From NCBI GenBank assembly GCA_002347605.1, contig DDXN01000022.1:1-14126 (forward strand): a DNA stretch of 14,126 nucleotides. Direction: 5' to 3'. Shown one piece after another: positions 6,055-12,960 of this stretch. Source of the DNA: Candidatus Dojkabacteria bacterium UBA2259 (lineage in GTDB: Bacteria; Patescibacteriota; Dojkabacteria; SC72). Below the pieces are notes generated by a model that worked only from the letters and a program-made list of their open reading frames with translations, did not search any database and had not been told where the DNA came from. The position numbers and the translations under genes were made by a program. Position 1 is the first letter of the stretch, and every line of letters starts with the position of its first letter.

Positions 6055-6130
6055 TTGGTAGAATCCACAGGGGGAAACAATTAATTACACATTCTGTGTA
6101 TTATACATTGCTTCCCTCTGCTACCCTTTT
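6055..6130 (+). terminator. Long trailer hairpin, cassette 2
   Basis: This is the homologue of the 5504-5580 hairpin. GGTAG (6057-6061) pairs with CTACC (6121-6125). CAGGGGGAA (6068-6076) pairs with TTCCCTCTG (6112-6120) with one G-U. TAATTACAC (6082-6090) pairs with GTGTATTA (6096-6103). Compared with cassette 1, the central stem shows compensatory changes (G-C to C-G, A-U to G-C), which supports a real RNA structure. The tail is only CTTTT. TTGGTAGAATCCA (6055-6067) pairs with leader arm C at 5681-5693 with a single G-U. Confidence 0.7.
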
Positions 6131-6134
6131 GAAA

Positions 6135-6662
6135 CTAGAATGTATACTCGTATACCATGTCCTTACCAGTACGTATCCCAAGGCCCTTCTTTTTAGGTAA
6201 TTCATTTTTGTATGAATATACCCTACTCCCCTTTTTTAACTCTTTGTTGAATTTCTTAGCAAGTACTTCTAAAACATCTTCTGGTAAACAGCAATATATA
6301 ACATCATATTGTGATAGATCGACTTTAAAAAAGTCTTCCTCTATAAATCGGATTTTTTTGTTAAATGGTGCACATATTAGCTTACTTAATTTGACAAACA
6401 TTAACAGTACTGGACTAATCTCATACCCAACACTTGTACACCTATACATTCTGTATGTACCAAATACCACCCTACCATCTCCACATCCTAAATCTGCGAA
6501 TTTTTGATTCTTTGATAATTTGAAATTCTTAATTACATTACTTAAAACCTTTTTTGGTGTTGAGTAAAAAGGAGAAAAGAAATTTAAAACAAGGGAAACA
6601 ATATATGCCAAAAGCACAAGTAAAATTAACAGATTAATGGCAAGTGCTAAACCATTTGGCAT
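6135..6662 (-). CDS. Membrane-anchored class I SAM-dependent methyltransferase
   Basis: A 175-residue protein with an N-terminal transmembrane helix (about 6-29), then a Rossmann-type methyltransferase. Motif I is FADLGCGDGR (55-64), the acidic end of strand 2 is VGYE (Glu81), RFIEEDFF is at 105-112, and DVIYCCLP (120-127) is the strand-4 motif IV region. The segment YSTPKKVL...KNQKFADLGCGDGRVV...GYEISP resembles the FAM173/ATPSC-KMT-like lysine methyltransferases, which also carry a membrane segment; the substrate here is unknown. On the minus strand TAATTA (6674-6669) sits 6 bases before the ATG and no Shine-Dalgarno is present, again suggesting a leaderless message. Divergent from truB; its stop lies 5 bases past the cassette 2 terminator. 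Confidence 0.75.
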   Translation of the reverse strand: MPNGLALAINLLILLVLLAYIVSLVLNFFSPFYSTPKKVLSNVIKNFKLSKNQKFADLGCGDGRVVFGTYRMYRCTSVGYEISPVLLMFVKLSKLICAPFNKKIRFIEEDFFKVDLSQYDVIYCCLPEDVLEVLAKKFNKELKKGSRVYSYKNELPKKKGLGIRTGKDMVYEYTF

Positions 6663-6700
6663 ATGAGATAATTATTCAGTTTAAATATTGCTATGTATAT

Positions 6701-7390
6701 ATGATAGACGGAATTTTAAATATAGACAAGGAGTTAGATATTACATCATACGATGTAATTAGAAAACTAAAAAAAATAATAGGTAAAGACCAGAAGATTG
6801 GACATGCAGGGACACTTGACCCACTTGCGAGCGGGTTATTAGTTATCCTTTTAGGGAAGGCAACCAAACTCATGAATACATTCCTTTCATATGAGAAGGT
6901 GTATGAGGTAGTGGGACAGTTTGGTTTTTGCACTGATACACAAGATATGGAGGGAGAGATTCTGCATAAGGATGAGAAAGGAGTAAAACCTACCTGGGAG
7001 GAAATAGAAAAAGTTATTGAGACTAATTTTATTGGTGAAGTATCTCAGATTCCTCCAAGATACTCTGCGAAAAAGGTACATGGGAGGAAGGCGTACGATT
7101 TGGCAAGAGAGGGGAAGGAGATAGTACTTAGTCCAGTAAAAATATATATTTCTCAATTTGAAATTTATGAATATGAATATCCACATTTTAAATGTAAAAT
7201 TAAATGCTCCTCAGGAACATATGTAAGGACATTAATAAATGATTTAGCTTTAAAGTTAGGTACCTATGCAACCACAAAAGAGTTAAGAAGAATCTCTGTT
7301 GGGGATTTTGATGTTAAAGAGGCAATATCAAGTAAAGATATCACAGAGGGAAACAGAGATAATATCTTAAGAAGAGTAATTAATGTTTAA
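6701..7390 (+). CDS. truB: tRNA pseudouridine-55 synthase TruB, short form without PUA domain
   Basis: TruB converts U55 of tRNA to pseudouridine. I place the start at the ATG at 6701 (MIDGILNIDK), which matches the family opening; a longer frame from 6644 adds 19 residues unlike TruB and would overlap the divergent methyltransferase start. With this start the protein has 229 residues. The catalytic motif is GHAGTLDPLASGLL (34-47), with the nucleophile Asp40. Tyr68 lies in YEKVYEV, and the KCKIKCSSGTYVRTLINDLA block forms the second half of the active-site fold. The chain ends soon after DFDVKEAI, so the C-terminal PUA or TruB_C domain of the roughly 300-residue bacterial enzymes is missing. 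No Shine-Dalgarno. Followed 11 bases later by rsmI. Confidence 0.93.
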   Translation: MIDGILNIDKELDITSYDVIRKLKKIIGKDQKIGHAGTLDPLASGLLVILLGKATKLMNTFLSYEKVYEVVGQFGFCTDTQDMEGEILHKDEKGVKPTWEEIEKVIETNFIGEVSQIPPRYSAKKVHGRKAYDLAREGKEIVLSPVKIYISQFEIYEYEYPHFKCKIKCSSGTYVRTLINDLALKLGTYATTKELRRISVGDFDVKEAISSKDITEGNRDNILRRVINV

Positions 7391-7401
7391 ATATTTCTAT
7401 T

Positions 7402-8118
7402 ATGGGAAAAGGTAAACTATATATCATCTCTACCCCTATTGGTAATTTGGGAGATATTACATACAGGGCAGTAGAGGTATTAAAGTCTGTTGCATTTGTA
7501 CTAGCAGAGGATACAAGAGAGAGTATTAAGCTTTTTAATAGGTATGATATTCATACCCAACTTGTCTCTTACAGAGATCAGAATCATGAAAGAATTATTG
7601 GAAAAATTAAAGAGAAATTAGATATGGGTTTAAATTTAGGTTTAGTATCAGATAGTGGAACACCGTTAATAAGTGATCCAGGTTTTAAATTAGTAAGAGA
7701 ATTAAGAGGGGCTGGGTATACTATAGAAAGTATTCCAGGTCCCTCTGCCTTAATTTCAGCTCTTTCAATAAGTGGTCTTCCTACAGACAAATTTACTTTC
7801 TTAGGTTTTTTACCTAAATCTCTATCTAAAAGGAAAGATCTGCTATCAAGATACTTGAGTTTGGGAAGTACAGTGATAGTATATGAATCCCCGAAAAGAG
7901 TTATATCCTTACTTAAAACAATTAGTGAATGTGTTGATGAGAATACTACTGTGCTTGCGAAGGATTTAACAAAATTTAGAGAGGAGCTGATAAGTGGGCA
8001 GTCAAACGAATTAATGTTTGCTCTTAAAAAGAGAGATTTTCAAGCACATCCTCATGGTGAGTTTGTTGTTCTTATATATCCGTTTTCGAAAAAAGGCAAA
8101 GGTAGTTTTGATCAGTAA
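7402..8118 (+). CDS. rsmI: 16S rRNA (cytidine-1402-2'-O)-methyltransferase RsmI
   Basis: A 238-residue member of the tetrapyrrole-methylase fold family that methylates the ribose of C1402 in 16S rRNA. Motifs: STPIGNLGDIT (10-20), AEDTR (35-39), VSDSGTPLISDPG (82-94), IPGPSALISALSISGLPTD (111-129) and FLGFLPKSLSKR (133-144). The C-terminus (GEFVVLIYP) completes the catalytic fold; the extra C-terminal domain of the roughly 280-residue E. coli enzyme is absent. The gene follows truB by 11 bases and forms an RNA-modification pair with it. There is no Shine-Dalgarno; a TAAATA 8 bases before the ATG could serve as a separate -10. The last 47 bases overlap the 3' end of tatD on the other strand. 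Confidence 0.95.
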   Translation: MGKGKLYIISTPIGNLGDITYRAVEVLKSVAFVLAEDTRESIKLFNRYDIHTQLVSYRDQNHERIIGKIKEKLDMGLNLGLVSDSGTPLISDPGFKLVRELRGAGYTIESIPGPSALISALSISGLPTDKFTFLGFLPKSLSKRKDLLSRYLSLGSTVIVYESPKRVISLLKTISECVDENTTVLAKDLTKFREELISGQSNELMFALKKRDFQAHPHGEFVVLIYPFSKKGKGSFDQ

Positions 8119-8974
8119 CATTTTCCATCTTTTCATATGGTATATTTTTTATCTCACAAGCCTTTTCAATTATTTCCTTTATTAATACAGGTCTACCATA
8201 TTTCTTTTTTGAGTTTTTCTTTTTTCTAACACTTTGTGTAGGTAGAAATGGACCATCTGTCTCAAAGAGTATTCTATCTAAGGGAGTAAGTTTTAGAATC
8301 TCTCTAACATTTTCACCACTTGGGTATGTAATTATTGCGTTAAAACCGATATACATTCCTAAATCTAGGATTTTTTCTAACATTTTCTTGTCTCCCGTAT
8401 AGCTATGAAATGATCCTCTCAGTGTACCCTTTCCCTCTTTTGCTACAATAGCAAGAACATCTTTTTCACAACTGTTATCTCCTTTTACACCTCTTGCATG
8501 TATGCTCATAGGAAGTTTATGCAAAGCAGCGAGAGAGCATAGTTTACTGAATATTCTTCTTTGTATTTCTTTTAATTGTTCTTGCTCTGTTTGACTATAT
8601 TGATTGTACTCATTCATTCCGTAGTAATCTAATCCACACTCTCCAATGGCACTAATATTATCCAGGTTGTTATTAAATATCTCTTCAAAAAGGTCATACT
8701 GTTTTTGAGAGTATTGAAAGATATCTAACTCCTCAATACTATTTTTTGCTATTCCTTCTTCAAATCGAGAGGGATGAATTCCTAATGCGAGTTGAAGTGT
8801 ATCAGGAAATTTTTTAGACAAAGAGGTATACATATCTATTGTTTCTTGATAGTCAGTTATATCTGTAGTTTGTGTTAGTATTTTTCTTCCTTTGCAGTCT
8901 AGAAATTCTTGGATGTCTGATTCAATGTTTTCTTTTAGGGGACTCATTGATATATGTATATGTGAATCATGCAT
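8072..8974 (-). CDS. tatD: TatD family metal-dependent hydrolase/DNase
   Basis: A 300-residue amidohydrolase-fold metal-dependent nuclease; family members act as 3'-5' DNases or in quality-control roles. Metal ligands are all visible: DSHIHI (His5, His7), GECGLD (Glu112), SIHARG (His159), SFHSYTG (His190) and ETDGPFL (Asp240). LGIHPS (64-69) is also typical. It is somewhat longer than the usual 260, with inserts at about 118-135 (a Gln-, Tyr-rich stretch) and in SIHARGVKGDNSCEKD. The ATG at 8974 has TATACT 6 bases upstream on the minus strand and no Shine-Dalgarno, which predicts a leaderless mRNA. It overlaps rsmI tail to tail by 47 bases. Confidence 0.9.
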   Translation of the reverse strand: MHDSHIHISMSPLKENIESDIQEFLDCKGRKILTQTTDITDYQETIDMYTSLSKKFPDTLQLALGIHPSRFEEGIAKNSIEELDIFQYSQKQYDLFEEIFNNNLDNISAIGECGLDYYGMNEYNQYSQTEQEQLKEIQRRIFSKLCSLAALHKLPMSIHARGVKGDNSCEKDVLAIVAKEGKGTLRGSFHSYTGDKKMLEKILDLGMYIGFNAIITYPSGENVREILKLTPLDRILFETDGPFLPTQSVRKKKNSKKKYGRPVLIKEIIEKACEIKNIPYEKMENVTDQNYLCLFSKTDI

Positions 8975-8980
8975 AGGGAT

Positions 8981-8986
8981 AGTATA
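8981..8986 (-). promoter_or_regulatory. -10 of tatD, predicting a leaderless mRNA
   Basis: TATACT on the minus strand (8986-8981), then ATCCCT, then the ATG at 8974. This is the same geometry as rarA. Confidence 0.5.
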
Positions 8987-9034
8987 ACATAGAAGAAAGG
9001 TGCTATTGAGGGTTGCATTTTCTTTTTGAAAATG

Positions 9035-9043
9035 TGGTACAAT
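9035..9043 (+). promoter_or_regulatory. Extended -10 for the 9053 gene, which decides its start
   Basis: TGGTACAAT (TGn plus TACAAT at 9038-9043) lies 9 bases before the ATG at 9053. The upstream in-frame TTG (9026) and ATG (9032) fall before or inside this promoter, so translation should begin at 9053. Confidence 0.55.
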
Positions 9044-9052
9044 ACTTCTGTT

Positions 9053-9730
9053 ATGAAAGGTCGGTTGTATGCCAATTGGTTGGTTATAATTACGTTGTTT
9101 CTCTTTTTCTCCTCACTAGGAATTTTTGTTGTATATATTCAAGATGTTATTGTATCTAAACAGTGTGCATACGGAGAGGATACAGGAACAAATTGTATAT
9201 GTAATAGTAAGGGTGAAAAGATTTGTGACGAGGATATTGAAAACAGGGTAAACTCTAGTGAGTTTACTTCTACAAATTTAATATATACATTCGACTATCA
9301 GAATTTTATCAATCCTAGTAATCCAGTATCACAAAGTACAAAATTCACAGAGATATCAAGTGTAAACAACAATTTAAAGGTTGTAGTAGAAATGGAAAGT
9401 ATGTGTAATGAGGATAGTATGGTTGCACCCCAAATAGGGTTCTACAAACTTGAAGAAGAGAAATTAGTTCTTACAGTTGTTAGTAATCTTTTTGACGAAA
9501 CATATAATCTACCATGTATGTCTGAAAGTGTGTTTCTGATCAATGGTTTTGATATGAATGTAGGTGATACATTTAGAATACAGTATCAGGGGGAAAATAA
9601 TGAGATATACTTTTCAAACAACTGTATATATGAAGGGTACATTAGAAATGATGGAGATGTGTATAACTCAAAAGATGGTACCCAACTCTGTCAATGTTTA
9701 GATGGAGAAAATAGATGTGAACGAGAGTAA
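9053..9730 (+). CDS. Membrane-anchored cysteine-rich extracytoplasmic protein, unknown function
   Basis: A 225-residue protein from the ATG at 9053, not recognised. It has an N-terminal membrane anchor (about 8-29) and an acidic, beta-rich exported body with ten cysteines (38, 48, 50, 58, 118, 155, 191, 213, 215, 222), consistent with five disulfides. Two short related motifs frame the body: GTNCICNSKGEKIC (45-58) and GTQLCQCLDGENRC (209-222). Each has the form GT, CxC, GE, C, and they look like small repeats at either end of one folded domain. The start choice rests on the extended -10 at 9035. The gene is divergent from tatD and ends 3 bases from the mraY stop on the opposite strand. A surface or assembly role is possible but unproven. 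Confidence 0.65.
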   Translation: MKGRLYANWLVIITLFLFFSSLGIFVVYIQDVIVSKQCAYGEDTGTNCICNSKGEKICDEDIENRVNSSEFTSTNLIYTFDYQNFINPSNPVSQSTKFTEISSVNNNLKVVVEMESMCNEDSMVAPQIGFYKLEEEKLVLTVVSNLFDETYNLPCMSESVFLINGFDMNVGDTFRIQYQGENNEIYFSNNCIYEGYIRNDGDVYNSKDGTQLCQCLDGENRCERE

Positions 9731-9733
9731 CCT

Positions 9734-10762
9734 TTAGATTATTCCAATAAATATTCCTAAGATACATGCAAAGAGAGTAAACAACCAGAATCTCATTGTT
9801 ATCTTGTATTGTGGCCACCCTATTGCTTGAAAATGATGGTGTATTGGAGCTATTCTAAATATCCTTTTGTTAAAAAATTTCATACTTAACATTTGTATTG
9901 CACTGGAGCTCATAATTAACCATGTAATTGAAGACATGAATAGGTAAGGGATTAAATTGTTTGTAACAAGTCCAACAAAAAACATTGAAAAAGCCAAAGG
10001 CATTGCACCAGGTCCTCCGTTCCAAAATCTTGCAGGAGGGATATTAAAGTAGAGATCTACAAGTAATACTCCTAAAACAATCCCAAGAAAAGGAAGGAAG
10101 TCATACTGCTGTTGGATTATTAGTAGTATAGACATTGAACAAACAATAATTATGAATATGCCTACCATTAAACCGTCTAATCCATCTGTAATTTCACCAG
10201 AGTACATTGCTAATTGACTAAAGATTGAAAGGAGAATGAGAATAGTGGGTGTAATAGCGATTGATATTGTACCTATTAAAGATAGTGTAGAGAAAGTTCC
10301 AGTACTGTAAAGTAGGTACATTACACCGATATTAAGGAGGGTAGTAAAAAGAAGTTTCCCTACTCTCCACTCAAATGTTTCCTGCATAGCCTTTATCTGC
10401 GGGCTATTCTTAAAGCCATTAGTAAATACAACAACATCTACTAGGCCCCAGAAACCAAATAGTATAAAGCCGATGAGAAGTGCTTGCAGTTGTGGAAACA
10501 TAGGTACAAAGATATATGTGATTAGAGGTACTACAATCCATATTATTATCCCTCCCATATTAGGTGTCCCATTAGTTTGAGTAGTTTTCATTATTCTCAT
10601 GAAGATAGAGTTTGTACCATTCCCAGATCCAAGTTTTGTCTTTTTAATACCACTTACCTGATTGAATTTGTAGAGTAAACTAATCATTATTGGTGCCAAA
10701 AGTACAGTAGCTAGAGTTGAAAGAAAAAGATATTTGAAACTCTCTTTTAGTATGTCAGTCAT
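9734..10762 (-). CDS. mraY: MraY-type phospho-N-acetylmuramoyl-pentapeptide transferase, divergent active site
   Basis: A 342-residue protein from the ATG at 10762; a TTG at 10777 would add five residues. About ten transmembrane helices are predicted. In the family it transfers phospho-MurNAc-pentapeptide to undecaprenyl phosphate to make lipid I. Retained motifs: NGTPNMGG (64-71), ITDGLDGL (191-198) and the family-specific PIHHHFQAIGW (306-316). Two departures are notable. The Asp-Asp pair of the usual G-x-x-DDY reads GLVDVV (Asp109, Val110). The usual F-M-G-D-x-G-S, whose Asp binds Mg2+, reads FWNGGPG (246-252). It may be active with altered chemistry or partly degenerate. It is the last gene of the cluster, and its context beside ftsI supports the MraY identity. 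Confidence 0.85.
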   Translation of the reverse strand: MTDILKESFKYLFLSTLATVLLAPIMISLLYKFNQVSGIKKTKLGSGNGTNSIFMRIMKTTQTNGTPNMGGIIIWIVVPLITYIFVPMFPQLQALLIGFILFGFWGLVDVVVFTNGFKNSPQIKAMQETFEWRVGKLLFTTLLNIGVMYLLYSTGTFSTLSLIGTISIAITPTILILLSIFSQLAMYSGEITDGLDGLMVGIFIIIVCSMSILLIIQQQYDFLPFLGIVLGVLLVDLYFNIPPARFWNGGPGAMPLAFSMFFVGLVTNNLIPYLFMSSITWLIMSSSAIQMLSMKFFNKRIFRIAPIHHHFQAIGWPQYKITMRFWLFTLFACILGIFIGII

Positions 10763-10793
10763 ATTAATAGTTACCAAATTATTTGATATTATC

Positions 10794-12641
10794 TCAATTT
10801 CTCTTAGAGATTTCTAGGTCATGTACAATATTTAGAAATATTTCAGTCCAAAGAGGTACAACTGTACCAGCAGCATATTGGTCATTTTTGGGTTCTTCTA
10901 ATCTAGTAAGCATGATCATTTTTGCATCATCTGCAGGAGCAAAACCTATAAAGGTAGTAATAGTTTTGTCCTTTTCATATCCTCCCGTTCCATCCTGTTT
11001 TGCTACTTGTGCTGTACCAGTTTTCCCAGCAATGTAATACTCTTGTAACTGTGTAATATACCTCTGATTTATTCCACCATCCTCTATTACATGTGTCATC
11101 ATTTCTGCAACGGAGTCTGCAGTGTCTTGAGATATCGGTTCTGAAAGAACTTGTGGTTGGAATTGAATGACCTCTTTTTCATCTGAGATTGAAGATATGA
11201 TGTAAGGTCTCATTCTTTTCCCATGATTTGCAATAGTACTAATTGCAGATATAATTTGTAGAGGTGTAGCAGATATCCCTTGTCCAAAGGATGCGGTAAT
11301 TATATCTAGTCTCGTCCATTCGTTGAATGATTTTAGATAACTATTACTCTCCTCTTGTAGTCCTATGCCTATAAAGTTGCCTATACCAAACTCTTTTAGT
11401 TTGTTGTAAAAATATGCAGAATCTACTTCCAGAGCAGTTCTTGCAATGCATGGGTTACTTGAGTTTTTTAACATATCAGCCAAAGTTTGAAGACCATCTG
11501 GTCTTCTATCCCATGTCCATATCTTTCTTCCTTTTAAATCTTGATATTTTGTTGCTTCATACAGATCTAAGTATCCAGTTTTGTCATTACAAGTAAAATC
11601 TTTTTTTACAGATTCTGACTCCAATGCTATAGCAACAGTAATTGGTTTTTGTACAGATCCGTATTCATATACATCTGCAACAGACAGGTTTTTAAATACC
11701 CATGGATCTGATATTCTCCAGTACTCATTTGGATTGTACGAAGGATAGTTTCCCATTGCAAGAATTTTTCCAGTTTTAGGTTCCATTATAATGACACTTC
11801 CACTTTTTGATCCTGTTTTTTCTACATTCTCCTTCAATATCTTCTCAACTTTGTTTTGTAGTGAAGGCTTAATAGTGAGAGTGAAATCTTTACCAGAACG
11901 TGCCAAAACAGGTTCGTACTCTGCAGTTAATATTGTATTACCGTAAGAATCTTTCTCTTCATAGGTATATCCCTCTTTGCCTGTTATATCTCCAAAGTAG
12001 AAACCCTCTATACCATACTGTCCTAAATCGTTACCTTGTGCATCTTTCCCTATGAAACCGAGTACATGAGAAGCTAACTCTCCATTTGGATATACCCTCT
12101 TTAATGCTCTTTCGAAATAAAGCCCAAATCCTGATCTATTAATGTCTTCATCTCCAAATATATTTGCACTTGCTAGAGCTGTTTTAGTTTCAGTATCTAC
12201 TCCCTTTGCAAGATTAACATACAAAAAGTCATCAGTTATTTTTTCTGAAATACTCTCGTTTTCTACTGCTAATATTGATGAGACTGTTGATACAAATAGA
12301 TCTTTCTTACTAAAAAACAGTTCCCTTTCTCTCTCATCTGTACTTAATGATGCATATACATTCCATATTGGCTGATCTACTGCTAATACTGTTCCATCAT
12401 CTGCATAAATTCTTCCTCTTTGAGTAGTTTGTTTCCCTTTGTCTGTATATTGCTGTTTAGCCATTGTTGTAAATTTTTCTGACTGCAAAACCTGCCAACG
12501 AAATGCTTGGAAGAATATTACAAATGCTATCAAAGAAAGAGAAGCAATTACTAAGTTGTAATTACCTTTTTGAATTTTAGCACCCAGTGAGGACTTCTTA
12601 CCTTTCTGCTTAGAAGTGTGAAGATGATTAAGACTAGTCAT
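10794..12641 (-). CDS. ftsI: Class B penicillin-binding protein, FtsI/PBP3-like septal transpeptidase
   Basis: A 615-residue bitopic membrane protein that crosslinks peptidoglycan at the division septum. A short basic cytoplasmic tail precedes a transmembrane helix at about 28-48. The dimerisation/pedestal domain follows, with RGRIYADDGTVLA (75-87) and GIEGFYFGDITGKEG (220-234). The transpeptidase domain starts at about 280. Active-site motifs: SVQK (Ser329, Lys332), SSN (394-396) and KTG (540-542). The context of the serine, YEYGSVQKP, differs from the common YEPGSTFK. No C-terminal PASTA repeats. The start codon shares one base with the upstream stop (TAATG at 12643-12639), so translation is coupled to the FtsL-like gene. 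The stop is TGA, the only TGA among the conserved genes. Confidence 0.92.
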   Translation of the reverse strand: MTSLNHLHTSKQKGKKSSLGAKIQKGNYNLVIASLSLIAFVIFFQAFRWQVLQSEKFTTMAKQQYTDKGKQTTQRGRIYADDGTVLAVDQPIWNVYASLSTDERERELFFSKKDLFVSTVSSILAVENESISEKITDDFLYVNLAKGVDTETKTALASANIFGDEDINRSGFGLYFERALKRVYPNGELASHVLGFIGKDAQGNDLGQYGIEGFYFGDITGKEGYTYEEKDSYGNTILTAEYEPVLARSGKDFTLTIKPSLQNKVEKILKENVEKTGSKSGSVIIMEPKTGKILAMGNYPSYNPNEYWRISDPWVFKNLSVADVYEYGSVQKPITVAIALESESVKKDFTCNDKTGYLDLYEATKYQDLKGRKIWTWDRRPDGLQTLADMLKNSSNPCIARTALEVDSAYFYNKLKEFGIGNFIGIGLQEESNSYLKSFNEWTRLDIITASFGQGISATPLQIISAISTIANHGKRMRPYIISSISDEKEVIQFQPQVLSEPISQDTADSVAEMMTHVIEDGGINQRYITQLQEYYIAGKTGTAQVAKQDGTGGYEKDKTITTFIGFAPADDAKMIMLTRLEEPKNDQYAAGTVVPLWTEIFLNIVHDLEISKRN

Positions 12642-12946
12642 TAGTTATGAGCTACTAAGCTAGAATCTTCAATATATACAAATGTTTGTACTCTGTTTTG
12701 TGAAAGATGTAGGTTCTTTTCAGAGAGGCTTTCAATCACTCTTAGAGAGCTATTTTTTGCGATATTTTCAGATATCACTCTATTCTCTTCCAGTAAATGT
12801 TCTTTTTCTGTATTTAGGGATTCTAAACTTGAGCCAAGAGGAGTGAGTACGGAATTTACAACAAGCTGAGAAAGTAAGAATAGTGCAAATGAGAATATTA
12901 CTATTTTGATATATTTTGAATTTTTCTTCTTTTCAATTGTTTTCAT
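12641..12946 (-). CDS. ftsL: FtsL-like single-pass coiled-coil division protein
   Basis: A 101-residue protein with a basic cytoplasmic N-terminus, one transmembrane helix (about 12-33) and an extracytoplasmic coiled coil (about 37-64, SLESLNTEKEHLLEENRVISENIA), followed by SLRVIESLSEKNLHLSQNRVQTFVYIE, which resembles the tail of FtsL/DivIC-type proteins. These form a trimeric scaffold with FtsB and FtsQ that activates FtsI-FtsW. Sequence similarity in this family is always low, so the call rests on topology, length and position between rsmH and ftsI. It starts 14 bases after the rsmH stop without a Shine-Dalgarno and overlaps ftsI by one base. Confidence 0.75.
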   Translation of the reverse strand: MKTIEKKKNSKYIKIVIFSFALFLLSQLVVNSVLTPLGSSLESLNTEKEHLLEENRVISENIAKNSSLRVIESLSEKNLHLSQNRVQTFVYIEDSSLVAHN

Positions 12947-12960
12947 TGGGCAGTTTTCAG

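Noticed and set aside
5848..6084. A 78-codon plus-strand frame overlapping the 5720 gene
   Set aside because: No ribosome site, no membrane pattern matching the paralogue, and it runs into the trailer hairpin. The 5720 frame has the Shine-Dalgarno and the four-helix layout.
4978..6130. The repeated cassettes as an insertion sequence, integron array or CRISPR
   Set aside because: No transposase, integrase or recombinase is nearby, no target-site duplications are seen, and the repeated parts are leader and trailer RNAs around genes rather than short spaced repeats.
6157..6507. A 116-codon plus-strand frame opposite the methyltransferase
   Set aside because: It mirrors the DLGCGDGR-containing gene and has no independent signals.
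6644..6700. Longer TruB start at 6644
   Set aside because: The extra 19 residues do not resemble TruB and would overlap the divergent methyltransferase start; the family opening begins at the ATG at 6701.
9026..9052. Upstream starts (TTG 9026, ATG 9032) for the cysteine-rich protein
   Set aside because: They lie before or within the extended -10 at 9035-9043, so they would not be in the transcript.
10794..10796. Possible recoding of TGA as Gly or Trp, as in some CPR groups
   Set aside because: The only TGA at a conserved gene end is the ftsI stop, and none occurs in frame inside conserved genes. TGG and GGN serve Trp and Gly normally.
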